A DNA stretch of 64,000 nucleotides, taken from assembly GCF_014268755.2 (NCBI RefSeq), contig NZ_CP077093.1:4824001-4888000 (forward strand). The letters run 5' to 3'. Shown here piece after piece: positions 1 through 8,492 of this stretch. This DNA comes from Pseudomonas vanderleydeniana (GTDB taxonomy: Bacteria > Pseudomonadota > Gammaproteobacteria > Pseudomonadales > Pseudomonadaceae). Both the position numbers and the translations under genes were made by a program. The notes beneath the pieces were generated by a model, which searched no databases, was not told the DNA's origin, and saw nothing but the letters and a program-made list of their open reading frames with translations. Numbering within the stretch: the first letter of the stretch is position 1; each line of letters starts with the position of its first letter.

Positions 1-1
1 T

Positions 2-286
2 TCGCTGTGGTCGATCCTGGTCGCGATCGGTCTGGTCGGGACCATGGTCGCCCTGGCCGCGCCGTTGCAGATCCGCCTGATGGACATCGCCCATGAGGCG
101 CCGAGCCTGGCCGCCGCGTCGAACCACGCCGCCTTCAACCTGGCCAACGCGCTGGGCCCGTGGCTGGGCGGCATGGCGATCACCGCCGGCCTGGGCTGGA
201 CCAGCACCGGCTACATCGGTGCCGCCACGGCGCTGATCGGCCTGGGCGTCTATCTGGTGGCGCGCCGGATGAAAGGCGGGCACTGA
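2..286 (+). CDS. MFS transporter, C-terminal part (gene begins before the window)
   Basis: This is the last 94 or so residues of a major-facilitator carrier; the reading frame is open to the left edge of the window. Hydrophobic stretches at the start, around Ala-Phe-Asn-Leu-Ala-Asn-Ala-Leu-Gly and near the end correspond to transmembrane helices 10 to 12. The segment N-H-A-A-F-N-L-A-N-A-L-G is typical of DHA1-family drug or sugar efflux carriers such as AraJ/YdhP. The protein ends in a short basic tail (ARRMKGGH). Substrate cannot be judged. A hairpin (349-370) without a T-run lies between it and the converging oxidoreductase gene. Confidence 0.85.
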   Translation, partial: SLWSILVAIGLVGTMVALAAPLQIRLMDIAHEAPSLAAASNHAAFNLANALGPWLGGMAITAGLGWTSTGYIGAATALIGLGVYLVARRMKGGH

Positions 287-348
287 GGCCGAAATCCCTT
301 CCTTCCAGAGTCTGCCGACAACGCACTGCGCTGCCGGCAGAACGACGA

Positions 349-370
349 CGGGCCGCAACGCTACGGCCCG
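349..370. terminator. GC-rich hairpin between converging genes
   Basis: CGGGCCG (349-355) and CGGCCCG (364-370) form a perfect 7-bp stem with an 8-base loop. It sits between the end of the MFS gene and the end of the minus-strand oxidoreductase. There is no T-run on either side, so a role as a two-way terminator is only a guess from its position. Confidence 0.35.
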
Positions 371-384
371 CTCAAGCCTCACCT

Positions 385-1398
385 TCAGCCCGGATTCACC
401 TCCAGCACGATCTTGCCCTGGGCCCGCCCGCTCTCGATCAACGCATGGGCGCGGCGCAGGTTGTCGGCGTTCAAGGCACCGAAGTGTTCCCCCACCGTCG
501 TGCGCAGGATGCCGTCGTCCACCAGCAGCGCCACCCGCGTCAGCAGCGCCTGTTGCAGGGCCTGGTCTTCGGTGCGGTACATGGAGCGGGTGAACATGAA
601 CTCCCAGTGCAGCGAAATCGATTTGCGCTTGAGCGGCACCACGTCCAGCGAAGCCGGATCATCGATCAGCGCCAGCTTGCCCTGGGGCTTGAGCACTTCG
701 ACCAGCTGCGGGTAGTAGTGCTCGGTGTGGGTCAGGCTGATCACGTAGTCGACCTGGGGCACGCCCAGCTCGGCCAACTGCGCCTGCAACGGCTGGCCAT
801 GGTCGATCACATGATGCGCACCGAGTTCGCTGACCCAGTCGCGGGTCTGTGGGCGCGATGCCGTGCCGATGACGGTGAGCCGGGTCAGACGACGCGCCAA
901 CTGCACGAGAATCGAGCCGACACCACCGCCAGCACCGATGACGAGCAAGGATTGCCCCAACCCGCCCCCTTCGGCCACCCTAAGGCGGTCGAAGAGCAGT
1001 TCCCAGGCCGTGATCGCGGTCAATGGCAGAGCCGCCGCCTCGGTCGCGCTGATCGATTGCGGACGCCGCGCGGCGATACGCTCGTCGACCAGCCCATAGT
1101 CGGCGTAGCAACCTGGGCGGGTGATGTCCCCCGCATACCAGACCGCATCACCCGGCACGAACCCGGTGACTTCGGCCCCCACGCTTTCCACCACGCCCAC
1201 CGCGTCCCAACCGAGAATGCGTGGTGCGGCGGGCGGCACGCCGAGACGCAGCTTGCTGTCCACCGGGTTGACGGCAATCGCCTGGATCCTCACCAGCAGG
1301 TCCCGTGGCCCTGGCACCGGCTTCTCCAGTTCGATTTCATACAGTGCGCGCGGGTCGTCGAGCGGCAACCCGGCCTGATCGTAGACGATGGCTTTCAT
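385..1398 (-). CDS. Zinc-type alcohol dehydrogenase family oxidoreductase (quinone-oxidoreductase-like)
   Basis: 337 residues. A medium-chain dehydrogenase with the N-terminal GroES-like domain (about 1-130) and a Rossmann domain containing GAGGGVGSILVQLARR (about 152-167), the NAD(P)H-binding glycine motif. It lacks the cysteine cluster for structural zinc, so it belongs with the zinc-independent quinone-oxidoreductase-like branch annotated as zinc-binding alcohol dehydrogenase family. Its ATG overlaps the TGA of the upstream dehydrogenase (ATGA at 1398-1395), so the two are translationally coupled. Likely reduces a quinone or enone/aldehyde in the cytoplasm; the substrate is unknown. Regulation by the divergent GlxA-type regulator at 3427 is inferred from position. 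Confidence 0.93.
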   Translation of the reverse strand: MKAIVYDQAGLPLDDPRALYEIELEKPVPGPRDLLVRIQAIAVNPVDSKLRLGVPPAAPRILGWDAVGVVESVGAEVTGFVPGDAVWYAGDITRPGCYADYGLVDERIAARRPQSISATEAAALPLTAITAWELLFDRLRVAEGGGLGQSLLVIGAGGGVGSILVQLARRLTRLTVIGTASRPQTRDWVSELGAHHVIDHGQPLQAQLAELGVPQVDYVISLTHTEHYYPQLVEVLKPQGKLALIDDPASLDVVPLKRKSISLHWEFMFTRSMYRTEDQALQQALLTRVALLVDDGILRTTVGEHFGALNADNLRRAHALIESGRAQGKIVLEVNPG

Positions 1399-2444
1399 GG
1401 ATGTGCTCCTGCAGTCGGTTCGCTGTTCATGACCAGCACCGCGCGAAAACGCACGTCGGCGGCCATCATTCGGTCGTAGGCCTGGCGGGCCTCGGTCAGC
1501 GGGAAGGTTTCGATCATCGGTCGGATCTGTTGCTGCTGGGCAAAAGCCAGCGTCTGCTCGTTGTCCACCACCGTGCCGGTGAGCGCGCCGACGACCGAGC
1601 GGGAACCGAAGATCAGGTCCGTTGCACTGATAGTCAGCGCATCGCCCGGCACCGCGACGACGACCAGTTGGCCGCGTGCCGCCAGCCCCGGCACGGTCTG
1701 CGCCATGCCCTGTCCGCTCGGCGCGGTGCCCAGAACCACCTTGGCGCCTCCCAGTGCCTGCAAGGCCTGACCGACATCCTCGCCCCTGGCATCGATGTAG
1801 TGGTGAGCGCCCAGCTCCCTGGCCAGCGTTGCCTTTTCCGCGCCCCGGGCGATCACCACGGTCCTGAAGCCCATGTGCCGGGCGAACTGCACGCCCAGAT
1901 GACCCAGGCCACCCAACCCCTGGATCGCCACCAGGTCACCGGCGCGAGCGGTGGACTTGCGCAAGGCGTTGTAGGTGGTCAGCCCCGCACACAACAGCGG
2001 CGCCGCGTCCACGGCGGCGAGTTGGTCCGGAATACGCACCAGGCCGCGCGCCTCGGCCAGCATGACCTCGGCGTAACCGCCATCGACGGTGATGCCGGAG
2101 ATCACCGGGTTGTGGCAGTTGACCAGGTCGCCTCCACGGCAAGAGGGACAACTGCCATCCTCGCCCGCCAGGAAGCCTACCCCCACCCGCTGGCCAAGCT
2201 CGAACGAGGCAACGCCCTCGCCTAGCGCCTCGATCCGTCCCACCACTTCATGCCCCGGCACGCGTGGGTACGTCACACCTGGAGCGAAACCCTCGACGGT
2301 CGCACTGTCGGAATGACAGACCCCGCACGCCTCGACACGAATGCGGACCTGTCCGGGACCCGGCTGCGGCACAGGGCGGCGTACCAGTTCCAGTTGCCCA
2401 GGCGCGGTCGCCACCACGGCCTGATAGGTCGTCTGTTCAGTCAT
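1395..2444 (-). CDS. Zinc-dependent alcohol dehydrogenase
   Basis: 349 residues, the usual length for AdhP-type enzymes. The catalytic-zinc motif CGVCHSD lies near residue 40 followed by GHE near 65. The NAD-binding motif GLGGLGHLGVQFAR is near 175. Odd point: the structural-zinc lobe reads D-x2-C-x2-C-x7-C, that is, the first of the four usual cysteines is Asp (around GEDGSCPSCRGGDLVNC). The other metal residues are intact, so the enzyme should be active. It would oxidise an alcohol or reduce an aldehyde with NAD(P). It is followed by the overlapping oxidoreductase and preceded, 35 bases upstream, by the hydrolase gene, so the three form one minus-strand unit. Confidence 0.94.
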   Translation of the reverse strand: MTEQTTYQAVVATAPGQLELVRRPVPQPGPGQVRIRVEACGVCHSDSATVEGFAPGVTYPRVPGHEVVGRIEALGEGVASFELGQRVGVGFLAGEDGSCPSCRGGDLVNCHNPVISGITVDGGYAEVMLAEARGLVRIPDQLAAVDAAPLLCAGLTTYNALRKSTARAGDLVAIQGLGGLGHLGVQFARHMGFRTVVIARGAEKATLARELGAHHYIDARGEDVGQALQALGGAKVVLGTAPSGQGMAQTVPGLAARGQLVVVAVPGDALTISATDLIFGSRSVVGALTGTVVDNEQTLAFAQQQQIRPMIETFPLTEARQAYDRMMAADVRFRAVLVMNSEPTAGAHP

Positions 2445-2479
2445 GTATCACCTGTTTTTGGTTGAAGGTCGAAACGCAA

Positions 2480-3325
2480 TCAATCGCCGATAAAGGCCGC
2501 GATATGCCGGGCGGCAGCCAGAGGATGCTGCATGTGCGGGCCGTGGCCGGCGCTGGGGAAGGTCACCAGTTGCAGCGTGGGCAGTTGGGCGCTGAGCGCG
2601 TACCAGTTCTCCACCGGGAAGACGATGTCGTGATCGGCGCCCAGGTGCAGCAGCGGGATGTGGGTGGACTTGAGCACGTTCAGTACCGCCTCCACCGGGA
2701 ACACCGGATTCTTCGGCCCTTCGCCCAGTTGCTGCGCCGCCCACGCGACCGGCACCTGCGGGCTGCGCTCCTGGCTGCGTTCGGCCAGACGGCTCCACGC
2801 CAGCTCGGCGCTGCGGCGGCTCGGTTCCGAGGTGGGCTCGAAGAACAGGCTGACAAAATCCTCGAAGTCGTTTTCGCGGCGGGCCAGTTCATAGAACAAC
2901 GCCTCACCCGGCTTCACCAACTGCCCCGGTGGCGTTGTCGCCAGCAGTACGGCATGGCTGACCAGCTGTGGCGCCTGGGCCAGCACCACCTGCGTGGCAA
3001 TGCCGCCCAACGACCAGCCACCGAGTATCACCGGGCCCAGGCCCAGTGCCTGGATCAGGTCGATCGCATCCTTGGCCAGCGCCGCCGGGTTGTAGCTGGG
3101 CTCGCCGGTCGATTGCCCCAGGCCGCTGTAGTCGAACACGGTCACCTGGAAACCGAGGTTGACCAGGCTGTCGAGAAACAGCGGGTCCCAGTCATCCAGG
3201 GTGCCGCGATAGCGCACCATCAATACCAGGGGCCGGCCCTCGCCGAGGGTGCGATAGGCCAACCGGCGCCCGGCGCTTTCGATGAATTGCGTGTTCGCGT
3301 CGAGGCTGCACGACGAGTCCTTCAT
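2480..3325 (-). CDS. Alpha/beta-fold hydrolase
   Basis: 281 residues. The nucleophile elbow is GWSLGG (Ser near residue 109), an acidic residue lies in LGADHDIVF, and the final His is in SAGHGPHMQHP, giving the Ser-Asp-His triad of the alpha/beta-hydrolase fold. The region DYSGLGQSTGEPSY matches the oxyanion/cap area of haloperoxidase- or epoxide-hydrolase-like members. No signal peptide is seen, so it is cytoplasmic. It is the first gene of the minus-strand unit hydrolase, alcohol dehydrogenase, oxidoreductase, and is divergent from the GlxA-type regulator, with a 101-bp promoter region between. An esterase or C-C hydrolase role feeding an alcohol to the dehydrogenases is conceivable but unproven. 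Confidence 0.92.
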   Translation of the reverse strand: MKDSSCSLDANTQFIESAGRRLAYRTLGEGRPLVLMVRYRGTLDDWDPLFLDSLVNLGFQVTVFDYSGLGQSTGEPSYNPAALAKDAIDLIQALGLGPVILGGWSLGGIATQVVLAQAPQLVSHAVLLATTPPGQLVKPGEALFYELARRENDFEDFVSLFFEPTSEPSRRSAELAWSRLAERSQERSPQVPVAWAAQQLGEGPKNPVFPVEAVLNVLKSTHIPLLHLGADHDIVFPVENWYALSAQLPTLQLVTFPSAGHGPHMQHPLAAARHIAAFIGD

Positions 3326-3426
3326 GACGTCTGTCTCCTGATTCGTAGGCCCTCATCGTGCCGTTCGTTGACCCGAAAACAAATGACATATAGGGTCGTG
3401 ATTCCAGACATCAGGCGTTTTTAGAC

Positions 3427-4362
3427 ATGCACCGAATAGGCTATCTGCTGAGCGAAGGTTTCCAGGTCATGGCACTGGGCACCCAGACCGTTTTCGAGTT
3501 CGCCAACGTGGTGGCCAAGGAACAGGTCTACCAGCTGACCAACTACTCGATCGACGGTGGCCAGGTGCGTTCCTCGGTGGGTGCGGTGGTGGAGACCGAA
3601 CGCGCGGACCAGCAGGCGGCCGATACGTGGATGGTGTCCGGGGTGGTCAACCCCCTGACGCATGAGTCCAGCGAAGCGCAACTGCACTTTGTGCGCGAAG
3701 CCTCCAGCCGCTGCCGGCGGACCGTGGGGCTGTGCACGGGGTCGTTCGTGCTGGCCGAAGCCGGGCTTCTCGATGGCCGGCGGGTCACCACGCACTGGGC
3801 CTATGCCGATACGCTGCGCCAGCGTTACCCCGCCGCGCAGGTGGAAGTCGACAGGATCTTCATCGAGGACAAGGGCATCTGGACCTCCGCGGGGCTGACT
3901 GCGGCCATGGACCTGGCACTGGGTATCGTCGAAAACGACCTGGGTTCCGACCTGGCGACCCAGGTGGCGCGGGTGCTGGTCATGTACCACCGCCGCAGCG
4001 GTGGCCAATCGCAACACTCACGCATGCTGTCGCTGGCGCCCAAGTCCGACCGCGTGCAAGCCGCCTTGGAATTTGCCCGTGCCAACCTGGCCGCAGACCT
4101 GACCGTCGAGGCCCTGGCCACGACCGTCCACCTCAGCCCGCGGCAGTTCGCGCGTATCTTCCAGGCGGAAACCGGCCTGTCGCCAGCCAAGGCCGTGGAG
4201 CAACTGCGGGTGGAGTCGGCCCGCCACATGATCGAGCGAGGCCGACACCCGCTGGAGGTCATTGCCCGCGAAAACGGCTTCCGGGACCGCCGACATCTGC
4301 GCGAGGTGTTCGTGCGGACCCTGGGGGTGTCTCCGGCCTCGCTGCGACGCGAGGAGGCCTGA
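3427..4362 (+). CDS. GlxA-family transcriptional regulator (DJ-1/PfpI domain plus AraC helix-turn-helix)
   Basis: 311 residues. The N-terminal half is a DJ-1/PfpI-like domain with the nucleophile-elbow segment VGLCTGSFVLAEAGLL near residues 100-115, and the C-terminal 100 residues carry the two helix-turn-helix motifs of AraC proteins (ADLTVEALATTVHLSPRQFARIF and HPLEVIARENGFRDRRHLREVF). This family senses small metabolites through the DJ-1-like domain. It is transcribed away from the hydrolase/dehydrogenase unit, which is its most likely target. It ends 26 bases before the converging LysR gene. Confidence 0.93.
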   Translation: MHRIGYLLSEGFQVMALGTQTVFEFANVVAKEQVYQLTNYSIDGGQVRSSVGAVVETERADQQAADTWMVSGVVNPLTHESSEAQLHFVREASSRCRRTVGLCTGSFVLAEAGLLDGRRVTTHWAYADTLRQRYPAAQVEVDRIFIEDKGIWTSAGLTAAMDLALGIVENDLGSDLATQVARVLVMYHRRSGGQSQHSRMLSLAPKSDRVQAALEFARANLAADLTVEALATTVHLSPRQFARIFQAETGLSPAKAVEQLRVESARHMIERGRHPLEVIARENGFRDRRHLREVFVRTLGVSPASLRREEA

Positions 4363-4388
4363 ACGCATCCGGCGACCGCTCGTCCACA

Positions 4389-5306
4389 TCAGAAATCGAA
4401 CCCGTGCCCCAGCTCTTTCTCCATCCACACCAGGAACCGACGGACCCGGGAAAAGCTCGAGTGGGCTTTCGGGAACACCAGGTGATGTGCCGCCACCGGC
4501 GCGCTGAGGGATTCGGGCGACACCTTCACCAGCTCGCCGGAGTCCAGGTACTTGCGCGCCAACAAGGCGCTTTCCAGGGCGAACCCCAAACCGTGGCTGG
4601 CCGCCTCCAGGGTCATGTAGGAGCGGTCGAAACTCAACGCGTAGGGTTTCTCCGGGCGGGCGAGCCCGTGCTGCGCGAACCAGGCCGGCCATCGGAGCAA
4701 GGTGGCCTCGGAGAGGATCAATTCGCGGTCCAGCAGATCCATGGCACGGCTCACCGGGTGGCGCGCCAGCAGTTTCGGTGCCGCCAGCACTTCGAAGGTC
4801 TCGTTGCGCACGGTGCGCACTTCGTAGCTGGGCCAGTTGGGTTCGCCATGGCGAATGTCCACGTCGATCTTGTCGCGGCTGAAATGCAGGGACTCGTAGG
4901 AGCACGACAGGTTGATCTGGATGTCCGGGTGCTCATCGCGAAACGCCTCCAGCCGTGGCATCAGCCACAGCAGGCCGAAACTCGGCGAGGAATGCAGGCG
5001 CAGGCAATCCAGGCTGACGTCGCTGCTGGCGCGCTCGGTCGCCACGGCCAAGCTGTGCAGCAGCCCGGAGACTTCCTTCAGGTACTGCTCGCCGACCGGC
5101 GTCAGGCTCACGCCGCGCGCGCCGCGAACGAACAACTGGCGGCCGATCATGGCCTCCAGCTTGGCCAGTTGATGGCTGACCGCCGACGGCGTCAGGTCCA
5201 GCACCTCGGCCGCACGGGCGACGTTGCCGAAGCGCGCGGCTTGCTCGAAGGCCTGAATCGCCTTCAGGGGTGGCAGGGTGGGCGCGGTATCGTCCAGTGA
5301 GCGCAT
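4389..5306 (-). CDS. LysR-family transcriptional regulator (GcvA-like)
   Basis: About 305 residues from the ATG at 5306; the frame can be extended to a TTG at 5345 but with no ribosome site. The helix-turn-helix covers FGNVARAAEVLDLTPSAVSHQLAKLE, and the rest is the substrate-binding domain with the GcvA-type segments RLHSSPSFGLLWLMPRLEAF and DIRHGEPNWPSYEVR. It is divergent from the SDR/MFS/transketolase operon, with a 17-bp palindrome at 5371-5387 in the gap. It is therefore the probable activator of that operon and represses or regulates itself from the same site. Confidence 0.93.
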   Translation of the reverse strand: MRSLDDTAPTLPPLKAIQAFEQAARFGNVARAAEVLDLTPSAVSHQLAKLEAMIGRQLFVRGARGVSLTPVGEQYLKEVSGLLHSLAVATERASSDVSLDCLRLHSSPSFGLLWLMPRLEAFRDEHPDIQINLSCSYESLHFSRDKIDVDIRHGEPNWPSYEVRTVRNETFEVLAAPKLLARHPVSRAMDLLDRELILSEATLLRWPAWFAQHGLARPEKPYALSFDRSYMTLEAASHGLGFALESALLARKYLDSGELVKVSPESLSAPVAAHHLVFPKAHSSFSRVRRFLVWMEKELGHGFDF

Positions 5307-5370
5307 ACCAATCAGTCCGCTTGGTTCATGAGGTTTTTCATTCAACCACTAAGTCGCACACCTGACGAGG

Positions 5371-5387
5371 GCTGAATTTTTTTCAGC
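5371..5387. promoter_or_regulatory. LysR-type operator candidate
   Basis: GCTGAA-N5-TTCAGC is a perfect inverted repeat that contains T-N11-A (5373 and 5385), the LysR box signature. It lies between the LysR gene (start 5306, minus) and the SDR gene (start 5491, plus), where a shared regulatory site is expected. Binding itself is inferred. Confidence 0.6.
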
Positions 5388-5490
5388 ACTTAATGATTTT
5401 TGCGTTATTGCTCACGCCTCGACCGAAGACCAAGCTGCGCCCATCGATCCCCTACGATCGACGCCATAAAAACAATCAGGGGTCTTCCTC

Positions 5491-6240
5491 ATGCTGCTGC
5501 AAGACAAAGTCATCATCATCACCGGTGCCGCCTCTGCCCGCGGTATCGGCCGTGCCACCGCCAGCACCTTCGCCGCTCACGGCGCCCGTGTCGTCATCCT
5601 CGACCTGGACGAAGCCGCCGCCCGCCAAGCCGCTGCGGAGCTGGGCGAAGACCATCTCGGCCTGGCCGCCAACGTGGCCGACGAAGTCCAGGTGCACAAG
5701 GCCGTGGGCCGGGTCATCGAGCACTACGGCCGCATCGATGGCCTGGTCAACAACGCCGGCATCACCCAGCCGCTGAAAATCATGGACATCAAGCACGGCG
5801 ACTACGACAAGGTCCTCGATGTCAGCCTGCGCGGCACCTTGCTGATGTCCCAAGCGGTCATCCCGCTGATGCGCGAACAGGGTTTCGGCAGCATCGTCTG
5901 CATGTCCTCGGTCTCGGCGCAGCGTGGCGGCGGCATCTTCGGCGGCCCCCACTACAGCGCCGCGAAAGCCGGCGTACTGGGCCTGGCCAAGGCCATGGCG
6001 CGCGAGCTGGGGCCACACAACGTGCGGGTCAACTCGATCGCTCCGGGGCTGATCCACACCGACATCACCGGCGGCCTGATGCAGGACGAACGTCGCCACG
6101 CGATCATCGAAGGCATTCCGCTAGGCCGCCTCGGCGAAGCCGGGGACGTGGCCAATGCCGCCCTCTTCCTGGTCAGCGACCTGTCGTCCTATCTGACCGG
6201 TATTACGCTGGATGTGAACGGCGGCATGCTCATTCACTGA
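5491..6240 (+). CDS. SDR-family NAD(P)-dependent oxidoreductase
   Basis: 249 residues, a classical short-chain dehydrogenase. The cofactor motif is GAASARGIG near residue 11, NNAG is near 90, the catalytic Ser lies in MSSVSAQ, and YSAAK gives the catalytic Tyr and Lys. It probably interconverts a hydroxyl and a ketone on a sugar or sugar acid. It is the first gene of an operon with an MFS carrier and a split transketolase, which suggests it oxidises the imported compound to a ketose that the transketolase then cleaves. That pathway is inference; the family alone does not give the substrate. Confidence 0.94.
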   Translation: MLLQDKVIIITGAASARGIGRATASTFAAHGARVVILDLDEAAARQAAAELGEDHLGLAANVADEVQVHKAVGRVIEHYGRIDGLVNNAGITQPLKIMDIKHGDYDKVLDVSLRGTLLMSQAVIPLMREQGFGSIVCMSSVSAQRGGGIFGGPHYSAAKAGVLGLAKAMARELGPHNVRVNSIAPGLIHTDITGGLMQDERRHAIIEGIPLGRLGEAGDVANAALFLVSDLSSYLTGITLDVNGGMLIH

Positions 6241-6248
6241 TGAGCCTC

Positions 6249-6275
6249 ACGCCAGCCTGCGGGCTGGCGTTGTTC
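6249..6275 (+). terminator. Hairpin with weak T-run between the SDR and MFS genes
   Basis: ACGCCAGCC (6249-6257) pairs with GGCTGGCGT (6262-6270), followed by TTGTTCT. The T-run is interrupted, so it may trim or attenuate expression of the downstream genes rather than end transcription fully. Confidence 0.5.
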
Positions 6276-6326
6276 TGAATCGAGAGCAGCCCTGCGCTGC
6301 CCATAACAACAAGAGATCAGACCATC

Positions 6327-7625
6327 ATGAGTACCCTCTCCCTGGAAGTGGGCGTGTCCGTCCGCTCCAATGCCTATCGCAAGACCGCCTGGCGGCTCAT
6401 GCCGTTTCTCATGCTCTGCTACCTGTGCGCCTACCTCGACCGGGTCAACGTCGGTTTCGCCAAGCTGCAGATGATGAACGACTTGGCCCTGAGCGAAACG
6501 GTCTACGGCCTCGGTGCAGGCATCTTCTTCCTCGGCTATTTTCTCTGCGAAGTGCCCAGCAACCTGATCCTGCACCGTGTCGGCGCCCGCCGCTGGATCG
6601 CCCGGATCATGATCACCTGGGGCCTCATCTCTGCCTTGTTTGCCTTCGTCGAAACCGCCTGGCAGTTCTACACCCTGCGCTTTCTCCTGGGCGTCGCCGA
6701 AGCCGGCCTGGCGCCCGGCCTGCTGCTGTACCTGACCTACTGGTTTCCGTCCTACCGTCGCGCCCGGATGACCGTGCTGTGGTTCGTCGCCATTCCCCTC
6801 TCGGGCATGATCGGTGGCCCGCTGTCGGGCTGGATCATGAACCACTTCGCCGGCGTGCACGGCTGGGCCGGATGGCAATGGATGTTCGTCATCGAAGCGG
6901 TGCCCACCGTGATTGTCGGCCTGCTGGTGCTGATGTACCTCAAGGATGGCGTACACCAGGCGACCTGGCTTACCGACGAGGAAAAAGCCCTGGTCAACCG
7001 CGAGCTGGCTGAGGACAACAGCCGCAAGATCACCCACGCCTCGACCCGCGAGTTCCTTCGTGATCCTCGCCTGTGGCTGCTGGCGGGCATCTACTTCTGC
7101 GTGGTCATGGGCCAGTACGCGATTACCTTCTGGCTGCCGACGCTGGTGCGAAACGCTGGAGTATCCGACCCGCTGCACATCGGCCTGCTGACTAGCCTGC
7201 CGTACCTGTGCGCCATCGTCGCGATGCTGCTGGTGGGACGCAGCGGCGACAAGCATCAGGAGCGCCGCTGGCACCTGGTGCTGCCGATGATCGCCGGCGC
7301 CGCCGGGCTGACCCTGGCGGCCCTACTGGGCGGCAACCTGCTGCTCTCGGTGCTCAGCCTGTGCCTAGCCGCAGCCGGCGTGCTGTCGGCCTCCTCGCTG
7401 TTCTGGATGCTGCCCACCACGCTGCTGGGTGGTGTCTCGGCGGCCGCCGGTATCGCGGGCATCAACAGCTTCGCCAACCTCGCCGGCTTCTGCTCGCCCT
7501 ACCTGATTGGCTGGGTCACCACCTCGACCGGCTCCAGCGCCATTGGCATGTACCTGATCACCGCCGTGCTGCTGTTCGGCGCCACGCTGGTCCTGCGCAT
7601 CCCGGCCGCCCAGGTCAACCGTTAA
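6327..7625 (+). CDS. MFS transporter, anion:cation symporter type
   Basis: 432 residues with about 12 hydrophobic segments. The family signature LDRVNVGFAKLQM after helix 1 and the G-x-G-I-F-F-L-G-Y-F-L-C-E-V-P-S-N segment after helix 2 are typical of the anion:cation symporter (ACS) family, which carries sugar acids, tartrate, phthalate and similar organic anions. It lies in the inner membrane. It sits between the SDR gene and the split transketolase genes (18 bases to the next start), so it is the likely importer of the substrate of this operon. Confidence 0.93.
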   Translation: MSTLSLEVGVSVRSNAYRKTAWRLMPFLMLCYLCAYLDRVNVGFAKLQMMNDLALSETVYGLGAGIFFLGYFLCEVPSNLILHRVGARRWIARIMITWGLISALFAFVETAWQFYTLRFLLGVAEAGLAPGLLLYLTYWFPSYRRARMTVLWFVAIPLSGMIGGPLSGWIMNHFAGVHGWAGWQWMFVIEAVPTVIVGLLVLMYLKDGVHQATWLTDEEKALVNRELAEDNSRKITHASTREFLRDPRLWLLAGIYFCVVMGQYAITFWLPTLVRNAGVSDPLHIGLLTSLPYLCAIVAMLLVGRSGDKHQERRWHLVLPMIAGAAGLTLAALLGGNLLLSVLSLCLAAAGVLSASSLFWMLPTTLLGGVSAAAGIAGINSFANLAGFCSPYLIGWVTTSTGSSAIGMYLITAVLLFGATLVLRIPAAQVNR

Positions 7626-7643
7626 GTCCCCGGAGTCATCACC

Positions 7644-8492
7644 ATGAGTGTGTATTCATCCTCTAACGCGGCGTCCTCGCTTGCCGAACGCGCCTACAAC
7701 ATTCGGCGCCATGCCCTGCGCATGGGTCAGGTCCAGGGCCAGGGTTATGTCGGCCAGGCGCTCGGCGCCGCCGACCTGCTGGCCGTGTCCTACTTCCACG
7801 CCCTGCGCTACCGGCCGAACGATCCGGAGTGGGAACAGCGCGACCGTTTCTATCTGTCGATCGGTCATTACGCCATCGCCCTCTACGCGGCCCTGATCGA
7901 GGCCGAGGTAATTCCGCTGGACGAGCTGGAAACCTACGGCGCAGACGACAGTCGCCTGCCGATGTCGGGCATGGCGGCCTACACGCCAGGCATGGAAATC
8001 ACCGGCGGTTCCCTCGGCCACGGCCTGGGCATCGCGGTCGGCGCCTGCCTGGGGCTCAAGCGCAAGCCGTCCGAGGCATTCGTCTACAACCTGCTCTCCG
8101 ATGGCGAACTGAACGAAGGCTCGACCTGGGAAGCGGCGATGTCGGCCTCGCACTGGAAGCTCGACAACCTGATCGCGATCATCGACGTCAACAACCAGCA
8201 GGCCGACGGACACTCCAGCGAAGTGCTGGCGTTCGAACCGATCGTCGACCGCTGGCAGGCCTTCGGCTGGTTCACCCAGCGGGTCGACGGCAACGATATC
8301 GAGGCGCTGGTCGCCGCCTTCGACGCCGCGCGCAACCATGAGGGCGCGCAACCCCGGGTGATCATCTGCGACACCCGCATGGGCAAGGGCGTGGACTTCC
8401 TCGAATCCCGAGAGAAAACCCACTTCATCCGCGTCGACGAAAACGAATGGGATCTGGCCCTGCAAAACCTTCAGGTCGGGAGAACCGCATGA
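7644..8492 (+). CDS. Transketolase, N-terminal subunit
   Basis: 282 residues. It is the thiamine-diphosphate-binding half of transketolase: GSLGHGLGIAVGACLGLK, then S-D-G-E-L-N-E-G-S-T-W-E followed after about 25 residues by D-V-N-N, the diphosphate/magnesium motif (SDG in place of the usual GDG). The C-terminal half of the enzyme is the next gene, overlapping by ATGA, so the two subunits are made together. It should transfer two-carbon units between sugar phosphates or related ketoses. Together with the SDR and MFS it suggests use of an unusual sugar or sugar acid rather than housekeeping pentose phosphate work. Confidence 0.94.
   Translation: MSVYSSSNAASSLAERAYNIRRHALRMGQVQGQGYVGQALGAADLLAVSYFHALRYRPNDPEWEQRDRFYLSIGHYAIALYAALIEAEVIPLDELETYGADDSRLPMSGMAAYTPGMEITGGSLGHGLGIAVGACLGLKRKPSEAFVYNLLSDGELNEGSTWEAAMSASHWKLDNLIAIIDVNNQQADGHSSEVLAFEPIVDRWQAFGWFTQRVDGNDIEALVAAFDAARNHEGAQPRVIICDTRMGKGVDFLESREKTHFIRVDENEWDLALQNLQVGRTA

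Noticed and set aside
2..286. Start of the first gene at the ATG at 44
   Set aside because: The frame is open and clearly hydrophobic carrier sequence up to the window edge, so the gene begins outside.
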